NCBI GenBank assembly: GCA_045133795.1
Contig: JBGUUT010000065.1
Span: 1-6,634, forward strand
DNA from: RGIG8597 sp045133795
GTDB taxonomy: Bacteria; Spirochaetota; GWE2-31-10
Direction of reading: 5' to 3'
Length of the DNA stretch: 6,634 nucleotides
Positions 1-5,391 of this stretch are shown in pieces. Below the pieces are notes generated by a model. The model did no database searches. It saw only the letters and a list, made by a program, of their open reading frames with translations, and was not told where the DNA came from. The translations under genes were made by a program, and so were the position numbers. Within the stretch, counting starts at the first letter, position 1, and every line of letters starts with the position of its first letter.

Positions 1-720
1 GTCACCGAAACCGTCAAACCAAACAGCCGGAGCCGGGTCTTTCAAAATTGTCGGACACAAATCCGGAGCTTTTGAAAGTACTTCCAAGGCTTTTGCCATA
101 TCTGTATCATAACTGACAGAAATACCGAGAGTAATACGCCGTTGAGCATGATAAGAATTGTTGGTAAGATTTGCATTTATAATAGTAGAATTAGGAATTC
201 TAACCATTTGGTTGTCAAAAGTATGAACACGAACGGAAATCAGATTGATTGAATCCACAACGCCGGTTATACCGTCAACAATAATTGTATCACCGATTTT
301 TAAAGCACCTTCGGTAATCACGAACAAACCGCTGATTAGATTGCTGACAGATGTTTGTGCCGCAAAACCTATAGCCACACCGGCGATTCCGGCGGCTCCC
401 CAAACAGCCGAAAGTTTTATTCCGAATAAGCTTAAAATAAACATCAGCTCGATTATATAGAACGAATACTTTGCAATTCTGGTCATTACCATAGAACGTT
501 GCGGTGTTGTTTTTTCTGCAGGAATTTTCTTTATTGCTTTTAATATGAATCTATAAATTAAATAGATTATAAAAATTAAAATTGCTGCACCTACAGCTTT
601 AAAAAGATTTTCCCAGGTAAGAAATCCTTTGAACCAGTTTATAAATGAAGCAGTTTGTTCGGTAAAAGTTTTGTTGGCGTTGCTTGCTGCTTTGGCTACT
701 TCTTCCAATGTTTCGTTCAT
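1..720 (-). CDS. MscS-family mechanosensitive ion channel (C-terminus beyond left edge)
   Basis: This gene reads leftward with no stop for 240 codons and runs off the left edge. By family, the product is a small-conductance mechanosensitive channel of the inner membrane that releases solutes on hypo-osmotic shock. Three hydrophobic segments are visible at about residues 41-60, 84-99 and 104-137. The third has the Ala/Gly-rich pore-helix pattern (GAAGIAGVAIGFAAQ) followed by the TEGALKIGD turn. The beta-domain then follows, with GVVDSINL and VRIPNSTI at about 152-180, both hallmark MscS signatures. The ATG at 720 is preceded by GGAGGT at 728-733, which supports the start. E. coli MscS has 286 residues, so a few tens of residues are probably missing. 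It is divergent from everything to its right. The family call is firm; paralogue identity (MscS versus a YnaI/MscM-type relative) is not decided. Confidence 0.93.
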   Translation of the reverse strand, partial: MNETLEEVAKAASNANKTFTEQTASFINWFKGFLTWENLFKAVGAAILIFIIYLIYRFILKAIKKIPAEKTTPQRSMVMTRIAKYSFYIIELMFILSLFGIKLSAVWGAAGIAGVAIGFAAQTSVSNLISGLFVITEGALKIGDTIIVDGITGVVDSINLISVRVHTFDNQMVRIPNSTIINANLTNNSYHAQRRITLGISVSYDTDMAKALEVLSKAPDLCPTILKDPAPAVWFDGFGD

Positions 721-803
721 AATGAACCTCCGTAAATGTTTTTGCAGCAAAGTATCATTTAACGGAAGATTTTAAAAGAAAAAGCATTTGGTATTTGAGT
801 GTA

Positions 804-825
804 AATTCTATTCCGTTTTAGAATT
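804..825. promoter_or_regulatory. Small perfect hairpin / possible operator upstream of mscS
   Basis: AATTCTA (804-810) and TAGAATT (819-825) form a perfect 7-bp inverted repeat around an 8-nt loop. It lies 84-105 bp upstream of the mscS start codon. No T-run follows on either strand, so it is not an obvious terminator. A protein-binding dyad or a 5'-UTR stem are both possible. In A+T-rich DNA a 7-bp dyad can occur by chance. Confidence 0.3.
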
Positions 826-869
826 AGGGTCTGCCACCTTTTTAATTATTACGTTGGGGCGGTATGTTT

Positions 870-927
870 CCGGAAACAAGAAAACTTGAAAAAATTATAA
901 AAATATTTTGTGAGTGTCGCTATTTGA
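870..927. repeat. 58-bp perfect direct repeat, copy 1
   Basis: The 58 bases starting CCGGAAACAAG and ending CGCTATTTGA are identical, without a gap, to 2363-2420, exactly 1493 bp downstream. Here the repeat lies upstream of the degraded lipoprotein relic and the LRR gene. Its left edge falls inside a 12-bp palindrome (GTTTCCGGAAAC, 866-877) that is not preserved around copy 2. The segment is A+T-rich, contains CAAG-AAAA-CTTG and TATAAAAAT, and looks like upstream or promoter DNA rather than coding sequence. The equivalent position next to copy 2, just before an intact lipoprotein gene, suggests it is the duplicated upstream region of that gene. Confidence 0.95.
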
Positions 928-941
928 GATAGTGACTGTGA

Positions 942-947
942 TATTAT
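942..947 (+). promoter_or_regulatory. Candidate -10 element downstream of repeat copy 1
   Basis: TATTAT is preceded by TGA, giving an extended -10 pattern (TGnTATTAT). It lies 14 nt after the end of the 58-bp repeat. The hexamer TAGAAT occurs at the identical offset (2435-2440) after copy 2. That equivalence is the main support, since no convincing -35 is present and the sequence between the repeat and the hexamer is otherwise poorly conserved. Confidence 0.3.
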
Positions 948-970
948 CAAGAAACTGATTAATTTTTTTT

Positions 971-1106
971 ATGAGTTTTCAGAAAATTAAATTTTTTGGT
1001 TTTGTTTATGGTAATGTGTAAGTTGCGGTGGTATTACATTGTAGTACAAGTCGGAATTATTGGGGAAGCTTTGGAAAACGAAGAGGCAATCTACACAATA
1101 TTTTAA
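971..1106 (+). pseudogene. Degraded relic of a lipoprotein gene, paralogous to 2471-3130
   Basis: This stretch repeats, in broken form, the start of the intact lipoprotein gene downstream. The AGAAAAT...ATTTTTTGGTTT segment (981-1004) matches the signal-peptide coding DNA at about 2478-2500. TGTAAGTTGCGG (1017-1028) matches the lipobox-Cys codons at 2524-2535. The 42 bases 1050-1091 match about 34 of 42 bases at 2615-2656 and encode VGIIGEALENEEAI, against VRIVAEGLDDEEAI in the intact protein. About 60 bases between the lipobox and this block are missing. There is an in-frame TAG near 1041 and a one-base deletion near 1049. Reading stops at TAA 1104-1106, which overlaps the LRR ribosome binding site. 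The relic therefore cannot make the lipoprotein. The rest of the paralogue is absent, replaced by the LRR gene. Confidence 0.8.
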
Positions 1107-1111
1107 AGGAG
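1105..1111 (+). promoter_or_regulatory. Ribosome binding site fixing the LRR gene start
   Basis: AAAGGAG lies 5 nt before the ATG at 1117. An in-frame TTG at 1060 would add 19 residues, but it lies in the decayed lipoprotein relic, reads it in a different frame and has no good Shine-Dalgarno. The ATG at 1117 is therefore preferred. Confidence 0.85.
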
Positions 1112-1116
1112 ATTTT

Positions 1117-2184
1117 ATGAGTAAAATATCAACTTCTATCAATGATGATAAAAATGTTTCAAAATTAATTATTTCAGAGGGAATAAAAAAAATTGAGGAT
1201 AATGCTTTTGAAAATTCCTCTTATGAAGAGATTATAATTCCGAGCTCAGTTACAGAAATTGGAGACGATGCATTTTTTAATTGTAAGTTGTTAAAGAAAA
1301 TCACAATTCCTGAAAGTGTTACAAAAATCGGTAGCAGAGCATTTCTTGATTGTGAATTATTGGAAGAAGTTTCAATTCCGGAGGGTATTACAAAAATTAA
1401 AGATCAAACTTTTGCTTGTTGTAACTCTTTAAAATCAGTGGTTATACCAAGCAGTGTAAAAGAAATTGAAAGGGAAGCTTTTGCTGCTTGCAAATCTTTA
1501 GAATCAATTATTATTCCTGATAGTGTAATATCCATTGAATTTGCTGCTTTTGCAAATTGTTCTTCGCTTAAAAGTTTTGCATTTCCAAACAATTTAAAAT
1601 ATCTTGATTTTGATATTCTTTCTTCTTGTAAAGCTTTAGAAACTCTTTATATCCCTGAAAACTTTGATTTTGGTGTTGCCGGTCTGATTTTATGTTGTCC
1701 TTCTCTTTCAAAGTTTGTAGTGGATGAAAAAAATAATTACTTTTCTACTGATATTACAGGGCAAATGCTGCTTTCAAAAGACGGAACCGAACTTGTTGCC
1801 TTCCCATCTGCTGAAGGGACTGTTGTTTTGCCGGAGACCATCACAAAAATTAAAAGCCATGCTTTTGACAAAAATGAAAAACTTGAAAATATTGTATTTC
1901 CAAATAATCTTACAGAAATCGGAGATGGGGGATTTTCCGGTACTTCTTTGAAAAAAGTTTCTATTCCTAAGTCTGTTAAAAAAATAGGAATTGCCGCTTT
2001 TGGTTGGACAAAGCAACTTGAATCTGTAGAATTTTTAGATTCAAATGGATGGAATAAAGATGTCTCAAATCCGGAAATCAATGCAAAAAGATTTAATGAC
2101 ATAATGCTTTTTCATGATAATGAGAGAGTAATTCCATGTGATGAAGAAGGACTTGGTTGGGCAGAACCTTTAGAAAAGGTGTAA
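1117..2184 (+). CDS. BspA-like leucine-rich repeat protein, leaderless
   Basis: The 355-residue product is built from about eleven LRR_5/BspA-type repeats of roughly 23 residues (about residues 22-308). The repeating pattern is SVTxIGxxAFxxCxxLxxITIPE, as in SVTKIGSRAF. Near the centre the ladder is interrupted by the VVDEKNNYFS...GQMLLSKDG cap segment typical of BspA proteins, and then resumes. A repeat-free tail of about 47 acidic and aromatic residues follows. Relatives in oral treponemes and Bacteroidetes are usually surface-exposed and act in adhesion or host binding. This one starts directly with a polar segment and has no signal peptide, lipobox or transmembrane helix. It may be cytoplasmic, use another export route, or have lost its leader. 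It sits alone between a lipoprotein relic and a strong terminator, so it is probably monocistronic. The family is certain; the function is unknown. Confidence 0.92.
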   Translation: MSKISTSINDDKNVSKLIISEGIKKIEDNAFENSSYEEIIIPSSVTEIGDDAFFNCKLLKKITIPESVTKIGSRAFLDCELLEEVSIPEGITKIKDQTFACCNSLKSVVIPSSVKEIEREAFAACKSLESIIIPDSVISIEFAAFANCSSLKSFAFPNNLKYLDFDILSSCKALETLYIPENFDFGVAGLILCCPSLSKFVVDEKNNYFSTDITGQMLLSKDGTELVAFPSAEGTVVLPETITKIKSHAFDKNEKLENIVFPNNLTEIGDGGFSGTSLKKVSIPKSVKKIGIAAFGWTKQLESVEFLDSNGWNKDVSNPEINAKRFNDIMLFHDNERVIPCDEEGLGWAEPLEKV

Positions 2185-2228
2185 GAATTATTTCTTTTGG
2201 TATTTACTGTCCGGGAGATTTTATAAAG

Positions 2229-2265
2229 CTGACACAACTATTTATGGTTGCAGTCAGTTTTTTTT
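2229..2265 (+). terminator. Rho-independent terminator after the LRR gene
   Basis: CTGAC (2229-2233) pairs with GTCAG (2253-2257), and inside it CAAC (2235-2238) pairs with GTTG (2247-2250) across a small 1x2 internal loop. The apical loop is 8 nt. Eight Ts (2258-2265) follow immediately. It begins 44 nt after the LRR stop codon. This closes the LRR transcription unit and insulates it from the lipoprotein gene. Confidence 0.85.
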
Positions 2266-2387
2266 ATATCGTCCATAAGTTTTTTTAAGCTATATAATTT
2301 AGCTATTTCTCGAAAACTTATATCATTTACCGCCGTTTCTTTTGGAATCATCTCTTCTATTCCCGGAAACAAGAAAACTTGAAAAAA
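2238..2387 (-). pseudogene. Possible 3' remnant of a minus-strand gene
   Basis: On the minus strand a frame is open from 2387 to a TAG at 2238. The part from 2363 leftward reads like normal protein (GIEEMIPKETAVNDISFREI, then a Lys/Asp-rich helix ending in KKTDCNHK). The only internal ATG (2351) would give 37 residues, but it has no well-spaced ribosome binding site. The stop codon overlaps the LRR terminator hairpin. The upstream end of the frame runs into the 58-bp repeat and hits a stop there. It could be the C-terminal end of a gene cut off when the repeat segment arrived, or a chance open frame in A+T-rich DNA. I do not recognise the family. Confidence 0.3.
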
Positions 2388-2420
2388 TTATAAAAATATT
2401 TTGTGAGTGTCGCTATTTGA
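2363..2420. repeat. 58-bp perfect direct repeat, copy 2
   Basis: This copy is identical over all 58 bases to 870-927. It ends 50 nt before the lipoprotein start codon, so it occupies the promoter or 5' upstream region of that gene. The two copies bracket a 1493-bp unit made of the lipoprotein relic, the LRR gene, its terminator and the minus-strand remnant. Homologous recombination between the copies could excise that unit as a clean deletion. Confidence 0.95.
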
Positions 2421-2434
2421 TACTGTTGATGTTG

Positions 2435-2440
2435 TAGAAT
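2435..2440 (+). promoter_or_regulatory. Candidate -10 element for the lipoprotein gene
   Basis: TAGAAT lies 30 nt upstream of the lipoprotein ATG and 14 nt after repeat copy 2. It is at exactly the same offset as TATTAT after copy 1. No good -35 lies 16-18 nt upstream, so this is a weak call resting mostly on the conserved spacing. Confidence 0.3.
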
Positions 2441-2470
2441 GTATTTAACATATGCATTTGGAGGTTTCTT

Positions 2471-3130
2471 ATGAAAAAGAAAATATTTTTTGGTTTATTT
2501 GTGATGGTGGGGATGTTGTTGCTTGTAAGTTGCGGCGGAGAAATTTCTGTTTCTGTTTATATCAGGGATTTGGAAGACATTACACAGGAGCGAAATTCTG
2601 TATTGTACACAACTGTCAGAATTGTCGCGGAAGGTTTGGATGATGAAGAGGCAATCAATTTTTTGCGGAATAACCTCAACGGCTTTTCTAATGAAAAAAT
2701 GGTTGAATATAATTATTCTGATTCATTGGCTTTTGACATAAAGATTCCGGTTTTAAAAAAAGAGGCTTTAAGTCAGATAGATTCAACGAAAGATTTGTTG
2801 TTTTTGATTTTGGAAGATTCAGATGATTCGATAGATGTATTTTGTGAATACAATAAGGACTTATATTCTAAGTTAGATAACTATATTTATGATAAAGAAT
2901 ACCAACATATAGATTTAAATAAGTTTGAAATCTCTTTTATGGTAGAAAATGACAGCAGAGCCGAAAAAAAGATAAGAACTTTTAGCTGTTATGTAAATGA
3001 CAAACCATATCCGGCATTTTGTAACGTAACATTGACAGACAGAGAACGTAGTGAAATCAGAATCAGTGAAATATTAAAAAATGCAATCATTGCAGATAAT
3101 CGTTATTCGATTTTTTCCGTATCCAAATAA
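2471..3130 (+). CDS. Putative lipoprotein of unknown function
   Basis: The 219-residue product begins with a classic lipoprotein signal: basic MKKK, a hydrophobic core (residues 5-19) and a lipobox LVSC with the acylated Cys at residue 21. It is expected to be lipidated and anchored in a membrane. GGE follows the Cys. The mature part (about 22-219) is acidic and polar and has no further membrane segment. It looks like mixed alpha/beta with strand-like stretches such as ISVSVYIRDL and FDIKIPVL. I do not recognise a domain. The start is set by GGAGGT at 2460-2465, 5 nt before the ATG. A 58-bp segment repeated upstream of a broken paralogue lies just before the gene. No terminator separates it from rtcB (74-nt gap), so read-through is possible, but no functional link is implied. 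Confidence 0.85.
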   Translation: MKKKIFFGLFVMVGMLLLVSCGGEISVSVYIRDLEDITQERNSVLYTTVRIVAEGLDDEEAINFLRNNLNGFSNEKMVEYNYSDSLAFDIKIPVLKKEALSQIDSTKDLLFLILEDSDDSIDVFCEYNKDLYSKLDNYIYDKEYQHIDLNKFEISFMVENDSRAEKKIRTFSCYVNDKPYPAFCNVTLTDRERSEIRISEILKNAIIADNRYSIFSVSK

Positions 3131-3204
3131 AATATGGTTTGCGTGGGTGAGGGTAAGGCAGTAATTTATAAGAAATATTTAAGATTGGAATAAAGGATTT
3201 AGAA

Positions 3205-4443
3205 ATGAAAACAGTTGAAGGTATTTATAATACGGCAAAAATTTTTACTGATGTGGTAGACGAAAAATCTTTGGAACAAATTGAGACATTGTGCAATCAA
3301 GAATTTGTATCCGGACAAAAAATTCGACTTATGCCGGATGTTCATGCGGGAGTCGGTTGCACAATCGGAACAACGATGACAATCGGGGACAAAATAGTTC
3401 CGAATCTTGTAGGTGTGGATATCGGTTGCGGAATGGAAACTCTTGTTATCAGGGCAGAAAGTGACGCAAGTAAATATTTTAATCCGGAACAGTTGGATAA
3501 AATTATTCGTAAAAATATTCCGTCAGGTCGGGATATCAGAAAGTTTCCTCACAGATTTGCTGATGAAATTGAATTTGAAAAAGTACGTGGAAAATTTGAT
3601 AAACATCGAGCGTGTCTTAGTGTGGGAACTTTGGGTGGCGGAAATCATTTTATCGAAGCTGACAGAGATGATGAGGGCAATTTATACATTGTAGTTCACT
3701 CCGGAAGTCGCCATGCAGGGAAAGAAATTGCAGAATATTATCAAGAAGAGGCGTGGAAACAGTTAAACGGAATCGGTCAATCGGAAATTGTGGCTTTAAT
3801 CGAGAAATTAAAATCAGAAGGACGAGAAACTGAAATTCAAGAAGAGATTTTAAAGGCAAAATCTCAGATAAGAACCGATATTCCCCAAGATTTGGCTTAT
3901 GTAAGCGGAGAACTTTTTGACGATTACATTCACGATATGAAGATTATGCAACATTTTGCAGCTATGAATCGCAAAGCTATGATTGAAACTATTTCTATCG
4001 GACTTCATATAAAAGAAGAAGATATTATCGAACGATTTACCACAATCCACAATTATATTGACACAGAATGTGATGATGAGAATTCTCAAATGATTTTGCG
4101 AAAAGGTGCCGTAAGTGCGAAAAAAGGCGAAAAACTTCTGATTCCTATCAACATGAGAGACGGAAGTTTAGTTTGTATCGGTAAGGGCAACGAAGATTGG
4201 AATTGTTCGGCACCGCACGGAGCCGGCCGTGTGATGAGTCGAATGAAAGCCAAGAAGGAACTTGATTTGGCAAAGTTTAAATCTGAAATGGCAGGGGTTT
4301 GGTCGAGTACAGTGAATAAAGCAACATTAGACGAAGCTCCCATGGCTTACAAAACTATGGACGATATCGTGGCAAACATCGGAGATACAGCTGAAATTGT
4401 GAAAATCATCAAACCAATTTATAATTTTAAAGCAGCAGAATGA
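3205..4443 (+). CDS. rtcB: RNA-splicing ligase RtcB family protein
   Basis: The 412-residue product matches the full length of bacterial RtcB (E. coli 408). By family it is a GTP- and Mn2+-dependent ligase that joins RNA 2',3'-cyclic-phosphate or 3'-phosphate ends to 5'-OH ends, acting in the cytoplasm on broken tRNA and rRNA. The key residues are all visible. They are D72 and C75 in GVDIGCGME, N147 and H148 in GGGNHF, H165 in HSGSRH, H282 in IHNYID, and H338 in PHGAGR, the histidine that carries GMP. These line up closely in position with the E. coli metal ligands and guanylated His337. TAAAGGA at 3191-3197 lies 7 nt before the ATG. No rtcA, rtcR or archease gene is adjacent. The 130-nt gap to the next gene has no clear terminator, only a 5-bp CATTG/CAATG stem near 4446-4460. 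The enzyme appears intact. Confidence 0.95.
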   Translation: MKTVEGIYNTAKIFTDVVDEKSLEQIETLCNQEFVSGQKIRLMPDVHAGVGCTIGTTMTIGDKIVPNLVGVDIGCGMETLVIRAESDASKYFNPEQLDKIIRKNIPSGRDIRKFPHRFADEIEFEKVRGKFDKHRACLSVGTLGGGNHFIEADRDDEGNLYIVVHSGSRHAGKEIAEYYQEEAWKQLNGIGQSEIVALIEKLKSEGRETEIQEEILKAKSQIRTDIPQDLAYVSGELFDDYIHDMKIMQHFAAMNRKAMIETISIGLHIKEEDIIERFTTIHNYIDTECDDENSQMILRKGAVSAKKGEKLLIPINMRDGSLVCIGKGNEDWNCSAPHGAGRVMSRMKAKKELDLAKFKSEMAGVWSSTVNKATLDEAPMAYKTMDDIVANIGDTAEIVKIIKPIYNFKAAE

Positions 4444-4573
4444 CGGCATTGTATGGCAATGTGAGAGATGATTTTTTTGAATCGTAAGAATATGATAAAA
4501 TGTTTGCGGAACATCATTTGAATAGATTGCAAAATCTGAATATGGAAAATAAAAAAACAAACAGGAGAAAACT

Positions 4574-4945
4574 ATGAACAAAATTTATTGTTATCCAAAA
4601 TGTACTACTTGCCAACGTGCGATAAAATGGCTGAACTCAAAAGCGGTCGAATATCAGCTTATCGATATAAAAGAAAATAATCCGGACAAAGAAACTTTGC
4701 GTTCTCTTTGGCAAAAAAGCGGTTTGGAATTGAAAAAATTTTTTAATACCAGCGGGCTTCTTTATAAACAAATGCAACTTTCACAAAAACTTGCTGCGAT
4801 GACGGACGAACAAAAACTTGATTTACTCAGTTCAGACGGAATGCTTGTAAAACGTCCGATTTTGATTACTCAAGAAAATGTGCTTGTGGGATTTAAAGAA
4901 AGTGAGTGGAACAATGCAATCGGGGAACAATCAAACATCAAGTAA
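4574..4945 (+). CDS. ArsC/Spx-family thioredoxin-fold protein
   Basis: This 123-residue protein has the family's usual length. It opens with a beta strand and a redox motif C10-T-T-C13 in YPKCTTCQRA, followed by a helix and the strand YQLIDIKEN. FFNTSGLLYK (about 57-66) and KRPIL (about 92-96, with the conserved Arg-Pro of the ArsC/Spx fold) complete the signature. Family members include glutathione-type arsenate reductases, YffB-like proteins and the RNA-polymerase-binding stress regulator Spx. A CxxC motif is more typical of Spx/MgsR and YffB-like members than of classical ArsC. No arsenic resistance genes are nearby, so arsenate reduction should not be assumed. AGGAG at 4563-4567 lies 6 nt before the ATG. 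The stop codon is 13 nt before the DUF1810 gene, so the two are very likely co-transcribed. Confidence 0.85.
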   Translation: MNKIYCYPKCTTCQRAIKWLNSKAVEYQLIDIKENNPDKETLRSLWQKSGLELKKFFNTSGLLYKQMQLSQKLAAMTDEQKLDLLSSDGMLVKRPILITQENVLVGFKESEWNNAIGEQSNIK

Positions 4946-4958
4946 AAAGGAAGATTTC

Positions 4959-5387
4959 ATGGAATTTAATTTAGACAGATTCAAAAAAGCTCAAAGCTCA
5001 GACTATTCTGTTGCTCTGCAGGAAATTAAAAACGGAAAAAAGTTGAGTCATTGGATGTGGTATATTTTTCCGCAACTTAAAGGCTTGGGGTTTAGCGAAA
5101 TGGCAAATTATTATGGAATTGCCGGAAAAGCAGAAGCTGTTGCTTATTTAGCAGATGATGTTTTGAAAAATCGCCTTGTTGAAATCTCAACGGCTCTTTT
5201 GTCATTAAAAAGTTCTGACGCCACAAAAATTTTGGGTTGTCCAGATGATTTGAAATTAAAATCTTGTATGACGCTGTTTTCGGCTGTTGCTGCGGAAATG
5301 GATATTTTTGAAAAAGTTTTGGAAAAGTTTTTTGATGGCGAAAAGGATGAAAAGACGCTGAAATTACTGGGGCAAAAGGAGAATTGA
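4959..5387 (+). CDS. DUF1810 family protein
   Basis: The 142-residue product matches the usual length of DUF1810 (COG5579) proteins, a conserved cytoplasmic family with no established function that I know of. It shows the family pattern in order: NLDRFKKAQ near the start, YSVALQEIKNGKKLSHWMW (about residues 18-36), the invariant-looking WMWYIFPQLKGLG (about 34-46), the ANYYGI and EAVAYL blocks, and the KLKSCMTLFSAV helix near 105-116. It is probably mostly helical, without a signal peptide or membrane segments. The ATG at 4959 is chosen because AAGGAAG lies 5 nt before it. A longer in-frame start at 4878 would overlap the ArsC-like gene by 68 nt and add unrelated sequence. Its stop is only 4 nt before the McrB-like gene, which suggests translational coupling. 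Confidence 0.9.
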   Translation: MEFNLDRFKKAQSSDYSVALQEIKNGKKLSHWMWYIFPQLKGLGFSEMANYYGIAGKAEAVAYLADDVLKNRLVEISTALLSLKSSDATKILGCPDDLKLKSCMTLFSAVAAEMDIFEKVLEKFFDGEKDEKTLKLLGQKEN

Positions 5388-5391
5388 GGTT

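Larger units (their letters stand above)
721..1116. other. Gene-poor intergenic stretch between mscS and the LRR gene
   Basis: This divergent intergenic region holds no intact gene. From left to right it contains the mscS ribosome binding site, an A+T-rich perfect hairpin (804-825), a 12-bp palindrome (866-877), one copy of a 58-bp direct repeat (870-927), and a degraded lipoprotein-gene relic (971-1106). It must contain the promoter for mscS and one for the LRR gene, but I could not find a minus-strand -35/-10 pair of good quality. Confidence 0.7.

Noticed and set aside
245..460. 71-codon plus-strand frame opposite mscS
   Set aside because: It is a shadow of the MscS pore and beta-domain coding sequence and has no ribosome binding site.
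757..858. Possible integron attC-like site: ATTTAAC (757-763) and GTTGGGG (853-859) resemble the core motifs
   Set aside because: The right motif departs from the GTTRRRY consensus, the two halves do not form a long attC-like stem, and no equivalent site follows the LRR gene.
870..927. Reading the 58-bp repeat as a CRISPR repeat or transposon end
   Set aside because: There are only two copies in direct orientation 1.5 kb apart, with no spacers, no inverted partner, no transposase and no target-site duplication.
1060..1116. N-terminal extension of the LRR protein from a TTG at 1060
   Set aside because: It reads the lipoprotein relic in a different frame and lacks a good ribosome binding site. 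The ATG at 1117 has AAAGGAG at ideal spacing.
1737..2102. 121-codon minus-strand open frame inside the LRR gene
   Set aside because: It lies fully opposite a convincing LRR ladder, has no recognisable domain, and its openness follows from the repetitive codon pattern of the opposite strand.
4446..4478. Possible terminator after rtcB: CATTG/CAATG stem followed by a T-run
   Set aside because: The stem has only 5 bp, and the T-run (4472-4478) lies about 12 nt beyond it, too far for an intrinsic terminator.
4327..4581. 84-codon minus-strand frame over the rtcB end and the following gap
   Set aside because: The translation is Phe/His/Ser-rich without family features, and most of it lies opposite rtcB.
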